The notes beneath the pieces are model-generated. The model saw nothing but the letters and a program-made list of their open reading frames with translations. It had not been told where the DNA came from and made no database searches. Both the position numbers and the translations under genes were made by a program. A stretch of DNA of 64,000 nt, from contig BDDD01000894.1 in NCBI GenBank assembly GCA_001972305.1, forward strand, positions 124,001 through 188,000, written 5' to 3'. Within the stretch, counting starts at the first letter, position 1. The number at the start of each line of letters is the position of its first letter. This DNA comes from Cephalotus follicularis. Lineage: Eukaryota > Streptophyta > Magnoliopsida > Oxalidales > Cephalotaceae. Below are positions 12,730 to 24,698 of the stretch, piece after piece.

Positions 12730-14190
12730 TACTCAAAAATCAAATTCTGAGTCCAGGTTCTCCCGAATTGGTTGCAACTCCAGATCGTGTGGTTGTGCAT
12801 CCCTGATGTGATCTAGTAACACTGGCTGGACCCGCTTTCTGGCCACAAAAATCCCCGGTGACTGATTGAACGGAGACCACTCTTGGAAGTCTTCTAACAT
12901 CTTCCATTGCGACACCATCGTACTGGCAACCATAGCCCTGTGGCTCAAGGCATCAGCGACTACATTTGCTTTCCCCGAGTGGTACTGGATACTGTAGTCA
13001 TAATCATTAAAGAACTCTACCCACCTGCGCTGTCTCATGTTCAGTGTGTCTTGACAAAACAGGTACCTCAAACTCTTATGATCGATAAAGATCTCAAACT
13101 GCGCCCCATAAAGATAGTGTCTCCACTTCTGAAGGGCGAAGATAATGGCTGCCAGTTCAAGGTCATGAGTCGGGTAGTTTTCTTCATACGGCTTCAGCTT
13201 CCTAGAAGCATAAGCAATCACCTTTCCTAGCTGCATTAGCACGCAGCCCAATCCCTTACCCGATGCATCACTGTAGACTACAAAGCCCTCATTACCCTCA
13301 GGTAATGCCAAGATAGGAGCGGAAACCAACCGATCCTTCAGTTCACGGAAACTAGCTTCACAATCTTCATCCCAGACAAACAAGGTCTTCTTCTGGGTCA
13401 GTCTAGTCAAGGGCTCGGCTATCCTTGAAAAGTTATGGATAAACCTTCTGTAATACCCCGCCAAGCCAAGAAAGCTACGTACCTCCGTCACGTTCTTCGT
13501 CTGTGGCCAATCTCGTACCACCTCTGTCTTCGACGGATCCACCGCCAAACCCTCTCCAGATACAATGTGACCAAGGAAGATCACACGGTCAAGCAACAAT
13601 TCACACTTACTGAATTTGGCATACAGCTGCTATTCTCAGAGAATCTGCAAAACCAACCTTAGATGGCAAGCATGCTCCTCCTCACTCCTTGAGTATACTA
13701 GTACGTCGTCAATAAACACAATGACGAAATGATCCAGGTACAGTCAAAACATATAGTTCATTGATGACATGAACGCGGCCGGCGCATTAGTAACACGAAA
13801 AGGCATCACGAGGAACTCGTAGTGACCATACCTTGTCCGGAAAGAAGTCTTCTCAATCTCTCCTTCCCTCACCCTCAACTGGTGATAGCCTGACCTCAAA
13901 TCAAGTTTCGAGAATACTCTCACTCCTTGTAACTGATCAAACAAATCCTCAATGTGGGGTAAAGGATACTTGTTCTTGATAGTTGCCTTGTTCAGCATTC
14001 TGTAGTCAATGCAGAGCCTCATCAACCCATCCTTTTTCTTGACAAACAGTACAGGCGCACCCCACGGAGAAACACTGGGTCGAATAAATCTCTTATCGAT
14101 CATATCTTGCAACTGCAATTTCAGTTCCCTCAATTCTGTAGGAGCCATTCTATATGGTGCTTTAGAAATAGGAGTTGTACCTGGTATAAG
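12730..14190 (-). pseudogene. TEK-2 reverse transcriptase and RNase H
   Basis: On the minus strand the RT carries the standard Gypsy landmarks: [47 protein letters not shown] and [15 protein letters not shown] (14190 to about 13850). These are followed by the catalytic region around 13700 and [11 protein letters not shown] near 13450. RNase H follows with [48 protein letters not shown] and [10 protein letters not shown] (about 13280-12990). The order and wording are those of Ty3/Gypsy. The region is broken in few places. Confidence 0.92.
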
Positions 14191-15960
14191 ATCGATAACA
14201 AACTCCATATTCCTTCTCGGTGGCAAAGATCCCAAGTCATCAGGAAACACATATGGGAATTCACACAGCACTGGGATCTCCTCCAGGCTCAGACTCTTCT
14301 CTTTCCTCTGGTCAATTACGTAAGCAAGATATCCTTCGCATCCCTTCTCGAGATACTTCGACGCACGAATGAAGGATATAGTCAGTGTAGAGAACCCATT
14401 GTCTCCCTTACACTGGAAAACAATACCATCAGGCAGACGAAAATCAATTGTCTTACTGTAGCAGTCCATGTAAGCATGATGTGCTGACAGCCAATCCATC
14501 CCCAAAATAACATAGAAGTCGCGGATAGGCAATACTATCAAATATGCATACAAGGAAATGCCTTCCATAGACATCTCACAACCCCTACATACGGTATCTT
14601 TATACATGGAAACTCCAGCAGGTGTGCTCACATCCAAGGTGTATGGCATACAGTCTGGTGTTACATCTAAGTATGATGCAAATTGTGAAGAAATAAAAGA
14701 ATGTGATGCTCCAGGGTCCATCAACACTCTAGAAGAAAAACCATAGATATACAGTGTACCTCCAATGACCGAGGTAGACTCCGTAACCTCTGTCTTTGAA
14801 AGGGTAAAAACTCTACCTTTCGCAAAGCCCTTGCCGGTGTCCCTTTGCTGTGAAGGCCCCGCTGCGGCCCCGCTGCTACTAGCTGGTCTAGTAGGTGCTG
14901 TAACCTGACTCTTCGGGCAATCTCTCACGGAATGTCCAGATGCCCCGCACCTCAGATACAATCCGTTCATCCTCCAGCAATCTTTCTGTAAGTGGCCTTT
15001 ACGACCACAGTGATAGCAAGCTCCAGTTCTGGCATTACTCCCTTGGCTAGGAGTACCCTGTGTGGCTGTCTGTCCAGATCTGTTCTTCGATGATTTTGTC
15101 AGAGAACCACTGCCTTGCCATTTCGTAGAAGCTGGTCTCGTCGGACTCTGTTTATTTTGTTGTACTCGAGCCCTCTCTGCTCGGTCCTCACTGGATATGC
15201 TTTCCAGCAGCCTCGCTTTTTGAGCGACCTCTGAAAAAGTACCCAGCTCCATAGCCCTAATCCTTGACCGAAGATCCGGTCACAAACCCCTCAGAAATCT
15301 TCGTATCTTTTTCACTTCATCGGCTACCAGATAAGGAGAATCTCTGGCTAGCTCCATAAACCTGGCCTGGTACTCGGCCACGGTCATCTCCCCTTGACGT
15401 AACTCAAGAAGCTCTGTCTCCCTCCGTTCTTGCTCAACCCGGGGTACATAGGAATCGAGGAACTCTGTCTGGAATCTCTCCCATGTAGCATCGAGTCCAA
15501 CTGACTCCCACCTCGCTTTGACCATCTCCCACCAGTGAGTGGCCTCTCCCCATAGACGGTACACGGCAAACTTCAATTTCTGTTCGTCTGTACAGCCCAT
15601 TACTTCAAAGATTTTCTCGAAGTCTTGTAGCCACCTTTCAGCGATGGTAGCATCTAGCTCTCCCCGAAAGCTGGGCAGATTCTGACGCATGAATCCCTTA
15701 ATGTTCCTCCCAAACTGATTACCATCCTCCCCTGGGCACTGGTCCGGAGCCCTGTGTCGTGGTTATGCTTGCGCATAATTCCGGCGTAATTCCTCCACAT
15801 TAGCCATATTAAAGGCCATCTACTGTTGAAAGTAATCTGCGATACGAACCATCAGATCTCTCTCATCCAAGGGAACATTCATCTCTTGCGGCACATTCGC
15901 TTCCTCAGGGGCATTGGCTCCAACAGCTCTAGCCCTAGTGCGCGTTCTCCTTCGGTCCAT
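14191..15960 (-). pseudogene. TEK-2 gag and protease
   Basis: The start codon at 15960 opens an arginine-rich N-terminus (MDRRRTRTRARAV). The retrotransposon gag domain follows with ERWLQDFEKIFEVMGC and EATHWWEMVKARW (about 15650-15520) and MTVAEYQARFMELAR. Two zinc knuckles lie at about 15030-14920 ([14 protein letters not shown] and [11 protein letters not shown]). The protease has the segment [13 protein letters not shown] near 14730 and [12 protein letters not shown] near 14490. It is a fossil with a few breaks. Confidence 0.9.
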
Positions 15961-16056
15961 TTGTTCCTATAAGAGGGATGACGGTTAGTCACGACTTTAG
16001 GAAAACAATTTATTGATTTCCAAGGAAAGTATCCTAGCTAAGCATATATGGAATAT

Positions 16057-16068
16057 GCTCTGATACCA
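16057..16068 (-). other. TEK-2 primer-binding site (initiator tRNA-Met)
   Basis: On the minus strand this reads TGGTATCAGAGC, the complement of the initiator tRNA-Met 3' end. It lies three bases inside the 5' LTR edge at 16072, where reverse transcription would begin. Confidence 0.9.
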
Positions 16069-16071
16069 TGC

Positions 16072-18585
16072 TGTCACGCCCCCGTTTTCCAAGAAGGCAA
16101 CATAAAAGGTAAGGCAATCAACACAACATAATTCAGCTTATGCAATATTACGTAAAAACAAAAACCTTCAGTAGCGGAAGCAATAACACGAAGTAAGCTG
16201 AATTAAAATATGTATCACGCATCCCATACTAAGTGATACCCACTGAGTTTATATAAAACCCAGCATCATTGTCGATCGCCCGTAAACGGAGCGTGATGAT
16301 ACAGTACGAAATAAAATAAACCCATGTTACACTAATCCAGTTTACATAGTCACTTTTCAGTAATCCAGTACATAAAATAAGAGAAATAGCTTAGTCTTCT
16401 CCTTAAGTCTCCTTGCATGCTCCAAATCAAAACGCACTCCATCAATCTGTTACAGTAGGGGGTTAGCCTTTGTCCTCACTCGGCTAAGTAGAAAAGTTTA
16501 TGTATACAGTTCAAGGTCAAGGTAATGCGTATCATGAATGAATGCATAGTGATGCAGTATGACATGTAATTTTCACAGTAATTATATCTCCGTATGTACA
16601 TATAAAAATATATTCATGTTTACAGTACAGGTATAACCTCATAAGGTTATATCAAACACAGATAGTAAGTATGTCCCCAAATGGAGCCAGACAAGCAGGT
16701 CGTCATAACCGTCGCCACCTCCTGGCCCCAACATCATGCACTCTTACCCCATCCCCATTTGCGAACGGTTTGGAGCAAGTCCTTCGTATGTTGCTTAGAA
16801 CGGTGGCTAAACCAACAGTAGGTTACTAGCACAGCGGCTGAGTAATCAATAGGTTACCAACACAGTACAATACAAGTCAAGCAACAAAATATGATTACTT
16901 CATAAATATATATTTGTTTAATATATATTACTCCATTATCAGGTTGTAATAAGTTGTAATACTTAAAACAATACATTTCTCCATCTTTGGGAATACTCCC
17001 CCAGTCATTTGAAAATATAAGTTTATGTTTGTCAAATATACATTTTCTTACCCAAAATGATTATAATAATCATGCAAGTTTTCCAAGACAGTTAATACAT
17101 TCAGTAATCAACCACAATCAATTTATAGTACAGTAGTAGTTCAAATGCAGGGCAAACATATGCTCAGAATGCACCTAGGGTTGTTGGTAATTAACCTAGG
17201 CCTATCACCTTCTCTAAAGGTCCAATTTCTGCTGTAACAGTCAGCTGTTTTCTCATAACAGTCGGCTGGATCCTTGAGTCAGTGGACTGTTCTTCCCCAA
17301 CAGTCGACTTGTTCATCATGAGTAATCAGTAGTCGACTGTCTTCCTTTGACATATTCTTGGCAAAAACGCATGCACAGTCGACTGTTCTTACATGACAGT
17401 CGGCTGGATGATCGAGTAGTTTACTGTTTTACTTAAACTGTCGACTGTTCTGGGCTGGACAGTACCAGTAATTCACTTCTAATCCATTCAACAAGCAATT
17501 GGAACTTATCCACACGTATTCATATCACAGAATATCATCAGTAGTCATATCCTGGTCTAAAACACAACTCAATTCATGCATTATTTTCCGTTTTCATTGT
17601 AGTTCAAATGAAATCCAAACATGGTATTGCATGAAAACCAATCCAAAACTCTGTGTGCATGTTAGGTTATTTATAAACAGTAACCACAACATTAACACAG
17701 AAATCCACAGCCAAACAACTACACCATTCATTTATAACATCATTACTCTTAAACTCAAAATGCATGCATAAAATTCTCTACCATTTCCCCTACCTTTGAT
17801 TTCAAGTTAGAAATCGGAAATCCATCTCTTTGTGTCTCCTTTCCAGTATCTTTGAGCCTCCCAGTAGCTCCAAGAATAGTCCAATAGCTCCAATCCGAGC
17901 TCCAAGCTTAACAATGGAGAATCCTCTCAATTTCTCACTATCTTCTCTCTCAATTTCTCACTATCTTCTCTCTCAATTTCTCTGGTTCTTTCTTATCAGG
18001 TTGCAGGGTGAGAGAGACGAAGGGAAGAGGGCATTTATGCAGTCCCCTCTCTCTCAACCCATTTTGCATGGCACTAAGGGCCCTTCTCTCCCATTATCAC
18101 TTGCATGCACACACACTTGTCACTCTTCCTCTTCCCCTCTGTCCTTGCAGGTTCTGGCGTGGTGGTGCATGCTCAACATGTTTTATTGCATGTGATGGCT
18201 TCTGAAGATGCTCTTCCCATGTCAGTTTGCATGTGATTTCGCCATTTGTCACAAAAACAGAGCATGAACCAGTCGGCTGCCTTTCCCTGGCAGTCGGCTG
18301 TTCACCTGGAAGTCTGTTGCCAAGTGTCACGACAGTTGGCCAGTCGGCTGGTTCCTAGAGTCAGTCGACAGCCCTACACCTCAGCCTAACAGTCGACTGG
18401 TATATCGCACCAGTCGGCTGTCCAAGCCAAAATTCCCACTATTATACTTAGAATCACACTTCTAAGTGCTCTAAGTTAATTTAAATTCAAGATATCAACC
18501 AGGAAATTCACCCTTTTATTAATTCAAGGTAAAAACTACATCGAGGATTAAAATAATACATGAAATCGAATTTCCGGGCCTTACA
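16072..18585 (-). repeat. TEK-2 5' LTR
   Basis: This 2514-base LTR begins TGTCACGCCCCC and ends GGGCCTTACA on the plus strand. It matches the left LTR throughout, including both motif clusters. It is followed by ATTAT and then by the remainder of the TRG-1 LTR. In the intact TRG-1 LTR copy the same point reads CTTATTATTT, which places the insertion site. Confidence 0.93.
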
Positions 18586-18680
18586 ATTATTTATCCTTAA
18601 GTCCTTAGCCCTTTTAACTTAAGCTTTTTATTATCCTTGACTTTCATTATCTCTAAGAGAAAACATTACGAGGAGTTACA
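18586..18680 (-). repeat. TRG-1 3' LTR, remaining end beyond TEK-2
   Basis: These 95 bases match the last part of the right TRG-1 LTR (22905-23001; shared words include TTTAACTTAAGCTTTTTATT and AGAGAAAACATTA) and end in GAGTTACA. The polypurine-like tract TTAATGTGGTGAGAA (minus strand) follows directly at 18681. Confidence 0.88.
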
Positions 18681-18839
18681 TTCTCACCACATTAAGAAAT
18701 TTGGTCCTCAAAATTCTGGCTTATTTGACTACTCAGAAAACTATTCTATCTTCCTCTGACTTCTCTAGAAAACTACTCAACTTATAACTTATGCAATAGC
18801 TTAACTTACTAACATACTAAAAGAAAAACTCATAAACAT

Positions 18840-20147
18840 AAGATCTCACATGGGGCTATCTCGGGATCTATCATGTCTTCTCATTTGATCAGAGAGTAAA
18901 CTTTCGTTGTCTCCCCAGGTCGGCTTAAAGGTCTGCTACCGCTAGCTCTGGCGATACTGGGCTGAGGTGCTGAGAAGTTCGTTCTCGGCACTCCCGACTG
19001 CTGAATTGGTCGGTTCACACCACTACTGGTAGTCTGCCTCTCCACTGGCGCTACCACTGGCATCATCGGTTCACGAAGAGATTGCTGAGGACAATCTCTC
19101 TTTATGTGTTGCATTCTCCCGAATGCAGCTTACCACAAGCTCCACATTGAGCCAGCTTGCTACTCCGATAAGAACTCCCTTGCACATTGCTGATAACTGG
19201 AGCAGTCTGTATCTGCTGAGATGCTCCACCTCTGACATTACCTGAGCACTGAGGTCCCCATTGCTTCTGAGCATTGGAGTGATTCTCCACCTGCTCGGAC
19301 TGAAACGCAGATCTCTTCAATCCTTACTCTTGACGTGCTCTCTAGTCTACCAAGCTCCACTCCACTCTCCTGGCAGACTCTACCAAGTCACCAAAAATAG
19401 ACCAATTGGTGACTGATACCATATGCCTGATCTCAGGTCTTAACCCTTCCAAAAACTTCTGACACCTCTCTTCTTGGTCTGCTACCAAAGCCGGTGCGAA
19501 GTGAGACAACTCCATGAACCAGTACTCATACTGGGACATGGATCCATTACCTTGACATAGATGAAGAAACTCTCTTTTCTTCTCCTGAACATAGGTGGGT
19601 GGAAAGAAGTACTATCGAAACTCCTTCTTAAACTTCTTCCATGAGATCTCTGCCAGGCTCTCATGCCGAGCTACTAAGGTTTCCCACCATCTACATGCAC
19701 CTCTTCTAAGAAAGAAGGATGCGTTCCTTAGTCTTGAGTCCTTTGCTATCTCTAGCCATACGAAGATCTCTTCTAGGTGGATCAACCACACCTCTGCGTC
19801 TGCTGGGTCACCTGTTCTTTCAATCGATGTTGCACCTAAACATTACATTAGTTCCACAGGTAGGGGTTGAGGTCTAACCAAACCGATAGTTTGAGCCCAC
19901 ATCGTTGCTGCTTCCATCATCTCCGTAGGTCCACTAGCGGGTACTGGAGAAGGCATGCGTGTGGCTGACTGCCCTGTTGGGATATTCTCCTCTGGAACCT
20001 GTTGTGCTTGCTCTTCTAGTACTTGCTGAGCTTGCTCTTGCTCTCCTAGTTCCAATATAGGTGCTTCTTGCTCCACTGTCTGTCAAGGAATCAGTATTCC
20101 TCTTCCTCAACCTCTGCCATGACTTGCACCACGATTTCGAGGCGTCA
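18840..20147 (-). pseudogene. TRG-1 gag (only coding region of the element)
   Basis: The minus-strand start at 20147 gives MTPRNRGASHGRG, a basic N-terminus as in Tekay gags. Next are an E/Q-rich stretch (about 20080-19960), the gag domain, ELSHFAPALVADQEERCQ (near 19490), a zinc-knuckle region (about 19150-19070) and an end reading TTKVYSLIK near 18870. Some 200 bases later comes the polypurine tract. The gag domain matches TRG-2 gag closely (FAPALVADQEERCQRFLDSL there). It is broken in several places. No pol follows. Confidence 0.85.
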
Positions 20148-20273
20148 TATTCTTCTACAACAACATGCTAACATATCACGATAACATCACAAACTATATG
20201 CAATGCATGAATGCAACCCAACATGATACCCCATTAATTATCTTAGAAAGCACAAAGAAAACTCAAACCTATC

Positions 20274-20285
20274 TCTCTGATACCA
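20274..20285 (-). other. TRG-1 primer-binding site (tRNA-Met type)
   Basis: On the minus strand this reads TGGTATCAGAGA, eleven of twelve bases of the initiator tRNA-Met site, three bases inside the LTR edge at 20289. Confidence 0.85.
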
Positions 20286-20288
20286 AGC

Positions 20289-23001
20289 TGACAGGACCCG
20301 TTCCCTCTCTGCTCTGGGAGTTGTGCCCTACCGGGGATGGCGCTCCTGCCAACAACCCTGCTCTGCTTAAAAGCTTGCTAAAAATACAGAGATCGATGCT
20401 TGGATCTGCTACACAAAGGCCAAACGAGGAGGCCTAGGCTGGGCGCGCAACTGTTTTGAGACCAAAAGGGCAGAGGACTCAAAGGAACAGAGGATCCAAA
20501 CTCCCTATTTCATTATGTCCTCAGCACTACCAAACCAAGACTCCAAAATGCGCCGCATTACTAAAAGTCCAAGGAGAACACCGACGTGCTCCTCACATGA
20601 TCACTTAAACACGAAGGTCTGTAAAATGCCTGAGGACACACTTCCTCCACAGGCTTTTCTCCTCTGCTCTTCTCCAAGATCTCTTCATAACAAGAACTGG
20701 ACGAGAATCAAAATGCACAACTTAACTAACTTAAAATATTGTAGCACTAGAAACTATTATAATAATCTGTCGCATGAAACCTCAAGTCATCCTCTGACCT
20801 ATCTCTTTTTCTCCTCTGCACACATAGTCAAGGACTCATCATTTAGCCTCACGTCTATCTCTTAAGCCATCAGAGGTCTCCCTCTCTTTTCTTTTCTTCT
20901 AAGGCATCTGGGGAACAACGCCTCAACTATTCACATAAGCATAAAACCATCCGAGGACTCCTCATCTCCTCAGACTACGATATCTCAACATCTATACATC
21001 AAAAGAACATGCTATCTGAGGACTCCTTGGATCCTCGGACATAACTGCAAACATAAAGCTTTAAGCATAAAACAATTCACATATCATCTCATAAAGCTAG
21101 TCCACGGACTAGAACGTCTATTGCTTTCATCAAAGTACTTTTACATAATATACTAGTCCTCGGACTAAAACAACCTCTGCTCTCTTCCATTCAACAAAAG
21201 AATTAACATAAGCTTTCTTTCTTAACATATCTTATACAAAACATATGTACTCAAGGGTACTCCATAAAAAAAATAAAGGTATAGGAACCCAAAACAATGC
21301 CCAATGCTATGCATGCTAGACGTCTGAGCTGATTCCTGAGGTGTTGAACACAAAAACTACATTTCCTTAGGCTTTCTATCGTAAGGTTGGAGGATCTTCT
21401 ACTCCTGCTGGCTGGTCTACAAAACAACCTGTGAGGGGATTAGTCAAACTGACTAAGTGACTGAGAACAAATCATCCTCTGATGCATTCTTAGAAATGAA
21501 TGTGCTGAAGAAAGCTTACCATGAACGTGAGTAAAATCCCAAATGGGGAAGAGAACCACAACAACATATATGTCATGGCATACAATAAAGAAATGCTCAA
21601 AGTACTCTGAATGACTTACTCTTTCCTACGCTTAGCTGATACTCTAGAATACTCATGAAAAACTGAATAAAACTTAGGATTTCAACTGTTAGAAAGGATT
21701 CTCGGAAAAAGGATCCAACTAGGGAAAAATCCCGGGGAGGACACGAACTAGGCTTGGAACTTACTCTTCTTTCTTTCTCTACTTATACATAATATAGGTG
21801 CCAGCTTATAGTGGTCTGATGCTGCATGTATACATAGTAGCCAACTTATAGTGGCGCTGAGCTGAGCTGATCTTATCTCGGTCTAATCCATAACTGGTAG
21901 CTTGCTTGCCGAGAACCCAAGTTCTTCTCTGAACTTGCTTATATTTCTTATCTGAACGGAGGACTGAGGACAAGGTCCTCCTCTGGAAAACTTACTGAAA
22001 GGCTCTATTCTCTACTAACTGGCAGCTTAGCTCTGCTGTGCTCAAACCCTATACTCTGTCATAGACAACAGTGTAAAGGAGATCCATGTATGAAACCTAG
22101 GGACAGTCTCGCTCGATTTTCCATCATAGACAATAGTAGACCGAGGAGGTTGGAGCTCTGTGCATTCGTGTTATGCTACACTCACCCTAAACCCCGTCAT
22201 AGACAAAAGTGTAAAGGAGATCCGGGTATGGAACCCGAACACGAACTGTTACCTTTTATGAGGATAACTGATACATAGAAAGAAACAGAGCATCTATTCT
22301 CGACTTAAGCTCTTCACTCACAAAGAATCGCTTACATAAAAACGCTAGGGAAGAGATTCCCAACTAAACTCACTTGCTCTGCACTGAAACTGAAGGTAAG
22401 ATTTTCAAGAAGAAAATAACATAAACATGAATATCTGTAAAGGAAAGGATGTCCCACTCACTGTTCTTTACTGCTTTCCTCTGACGTTAATTGATTCTTC
22501 TTTCTCTTCGTCTGCTACTTCTTCTTGCTAAGCTTGGAAATCTTTGTACCACTGCTACGTTCTCTACTCGCTTACATTTCCCTGCTTGCTGCTTCCTCTT
22601 CTTCTTCTTCTTTCTCCTTGTTTGACACTTCATCTTGCTGAGCTTGGAAGCCTTAAACTACCTCTAACCTTTCACTCGAAGGAAGAAGGAAAGAAAGAGA
22701 AAGGAACTAGAACTCTCTCTCTCTCACCCCTCTAAACTGTTGAACTAACAACTCGGCCAACTTTCTCTATTTCAACGTACTAAGGCACCGAAACCACCTT
22801 ACCATCCCATCATCACATTCTTGGAACTTGGAAACTTCTCAAGGAAGCTTTGCACATGGCCCCTTATAACATCTTATTAATTATCCTTAAGCACTTATAG
22901 CATCTTATTATTTATCCTTAAGTCCTTGGCCCTTTTAACTTAAGCTTTTTATTATCCTCGACTTTCCTTATCTCCAAGAGAAAACATTATGGGCCATTAC
23001 A
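20289..23001 (-). repeat. TRG-1 5' LTR
   Basis: This 2713-base LTR starts TGACAGGACCCG and ends GGGCCATTACA on the plus strand. It is the uninterrupted copy and serves as the reference for the split left LTR. Read on the minus strand it shares landmarks with TRG-2 LTRs, for example GACTAATCCCCTC near 21440 and two TTGTCTATGA blocks near 22060-22130 (compare 25490 and 32570-32630). This makes the two one family. Confidence 0.9.
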
Positions 23002-23006
23002 GAAAC
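23002..23006. repeat. Target-site duplication of TRG-1, right copy (GAAAC)
   Basis: This is an exact partner of 6447-6451. Confidence 0.9.
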
Positions 23007-23431
23007 TGCATTGAAAATCTCATTGGAAGCTTGCAGGAAATTTTTAGGCAACTAGCAGAAATCGTGCTGGAAAACGTCAGTAAGAGTGTAGAAAACTGCC
23101 AGAATCATGGCAAGGACTACCAGAAATTGTCCCAAATAATCCTACACTCAGAATTCCACTAACCAGTGCAATTTTTTCCTTTGGGCAACTGCCAGATAAT
23201 CTGCACTCACTAGTGCAGAAAATATATACAGAAATTCCCGCACGTAACTAACTTTTGAACTAAAATTCTTGACACTTTTAAATGCTCGTTTAATGACTTA
23301 TTTATGGTTAGTTTGAAATCCTAAATCATACACAAGGATGTTAGAATGCCCATTGCATCATCACAATCAATGTATTAATCTTTGGATCACCAAACTATCC
23401 ATTTAATTAGTCATTTACACAAGTTCTAACA
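23007..23431 (-). repeat. COP-2 5' LTR, outer end
   Basis: Read on the minus strand this begins TGTTAGAACTTGTGTAAATG, a typical Copia LTR start, and runs on to the TRG-1 site at 23006, continuing at 6451. No coding sequence is seen. The right edge at 23431 abuts the last part of the TEK-1 5' LTR, which indicates that COP-2 inserted there. Confidence 0.6.
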
Positions 23432-23454
23432 ATTGGAAAAATCACTTAGAATTG

Positions 23455-23568
23455 GGTGACAGTTTAAAGTTTTAAATTAATGACATATTTTTGATTATGT
23501 TAATGCATTATATGGACGATATGCCACATGTCGGCCCGTGGGGTCCTCCTCATGGTTCGGGGCATGAT
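23455..23568 (+). repeat. TEK-1 5' LTR, 3' end
   Basis: This matches the end of the TEK-1 3' LTR at 51556-51656 (shared GGGGTCCTCCTCATGGTTCG) and the minus-strand solo LTR at 51854. It ends near GGGGCATGA and is followed by the primer site. Only about 100 bases are visible because COP-2 lies to its left. Confidence 0.75.
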
Positions 23569-23576
23569 AGTTTAGG

Positions 23577-23588
23577 TGGTATCAGAGC
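23577..23588 (+). other. TEK-1 primer-binding site (initiator tRNA-Met)
   Basis: The sequence TGGTATCAGAGC is an exact 12-base match to the usual site. Confidence 0.9.
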
Positions 23589-23730
23589 CCCACTATGTTG
23601 GCTATGCTAGGATAGGATCCCTGGCTTTGGAATTAATTGATGTGAATGAGATTATTGATTGATTCAATTATTTTGGAGATTTGGATATGATAAGTGGATA
23701 TTAACCCTTCTTCTCTCATAAAAGGTTGGC

Positions 23731-24698
23731 ATGGATGGTCGTCAAAGAGGAACTGCAAGAAGAGCTAAGGCAGGGCCATCGACTAGACGTACCTGAACCA
23801 GTAGAGATGTTGAAGAGCAAGAGGAATAGAATGTGGGCCAAGAAGATGAATTTGTTGCCCCTGGCCAAGAGGAACCAAGAAGTTATCTGAGGAAGATGCA
23901 TGACATGATGACACGAATGAATGAATTTAAGCAGCGGCTGTAGTTAAGTAAACCCTATCTGTAAGGCCGGTTAGGCGTGTCGTAGAGGCACCAAAGAAAA
24001 CTCCAGCTGTAAGACCAACTAGACGTGTAGAAGCAGCAAGGAGATCAGTTGTTCTGCCTTCACACATGGAGGATCCCTTGATTAAATTTTTGAAGTTAAA
24101 TCCTCCAGCTTTTATGGGGGACCCTGATACTGTTGTTGTGAAGAGATGGCTGATGCATATTGAGAAAATTTTAAGTGTCATGGAATGTTCAGACTCTAAG
24201 AAAGTTCTTTTCAGCACTTATATGGGACAGGGTGAAACAAAACATTGGTGGAGAATGGTTGCTACCTCCTGGGAAGAATCAGGGATGCCAAATTCATGGG
24301 ACATGTTTAGAAGAGAGTTCAATGAGAAGTACTATCCTGCAGCTGAAGTTGATAAGAGGAAGGCTGAATTTCTTTGCTTAACCCAAGGTAGCATGACAGC
24401 GGCCCAGTACGAGGCGAAGTTGATGGAATTGTCAAGGATAGCACCTTATATGGTTGGCACTGAAGCAAGGAAGGCATAGAGGTTTCTTGGTGGGCTTAGA
24501 TATGATATCAAACAGAAGCTGGTGCCTTTACGATTGAGATCCCGTTAAGCTGGCCAGTAGGGCCAGAGATATAGAGGCAATGGCTGATGAGCTACGGAAC
24601 TTGAGAATTTAGGCTGGCAATAGGAGACAAGTTTCTCCAAGAAGGAGTTATGGTAGCAGTAATAATCCCAGAGATCGGGGAACAGAAGCAGCCCGAGT
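23731..24698 (+). pseudogene. TEK-1 gag, N-terminal part
   Basis: The start at 23731 gives MDGRQRGTARRAKAG, a basic N-terminus. The gag domain follows with EDPLIKFLKLNPPAFMGDPD, VKRWLMHIEKILSVMEC, KHWWRMVATSWEESGMP (near 24240) and MTAAQYEAKLMELSRIAPY (near 24395). These correspond to blocks of TEK-2 and TEK-3 gag. Then comes a region with ADELRNLRI. The sequence is interrupted at 24698 by the TRG-2 array and resumes at 34215. It is broken in several places. Confidence 0.85.

Larger units (their letters stand above)
9001..18585 (-). mobile_element. TEK-2: Ty3/Gypsy chromovirus, Tekay/Del type
   Basis: This minus-strand element has LTRs near 2.4-2.5 kb (9001-11438 and 16072-18585), an internal region of 4.6 kb, a primer site complementary to initiator tRNA-Met and a polypurine tract. 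Domain order on the minus strand is gag, protease, RT, RNase H, integrase, then a chromodomain-like tail, which is the chromovirus order. All parts are present; the coding region is broken, with about five breaks. The LTR copies differ at 3 of 60 positions in one stretch I compared (9101-9160 against its partner), so it is the youngest large element in this nest, lying inside the TRG-1 LTR. Confidence 0.92.
6452..23001 (-). mobile_element. TRG-1: gag-only LTR element (TR-GAG-like), hosting TEK-2
   Basis: This is an LTR element on the minus strand with 2.7-kb LTRs (left copy 6452-9000 plus 18586-18680; right copy 20289-23001) and only about 1.6 kb between them. The internal part holds a tRNA-Met-type primer site, a gag region and a polypurine tract, and no protease, RT or integrase. 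Exact GAAAC duplications flank it. TEK-2 sits within its left LTR. The gag and the LTR landmarks are shared with TRG-2, so the gag-only form looks inherited rather than a private loss. It would depend on a Tekay-type partner for replication proteins (inference). The two LTRs differ clearly more than those of TEK-2, which fits its older age. Confidence 0.8.

Noticed and set aside
16057-16068. tRNA genes at the tRNA-like sequences.
   Set aside because: These are 12-base primer-binding sites complementary to a tRNA end; no cloverleaf surrounds them.
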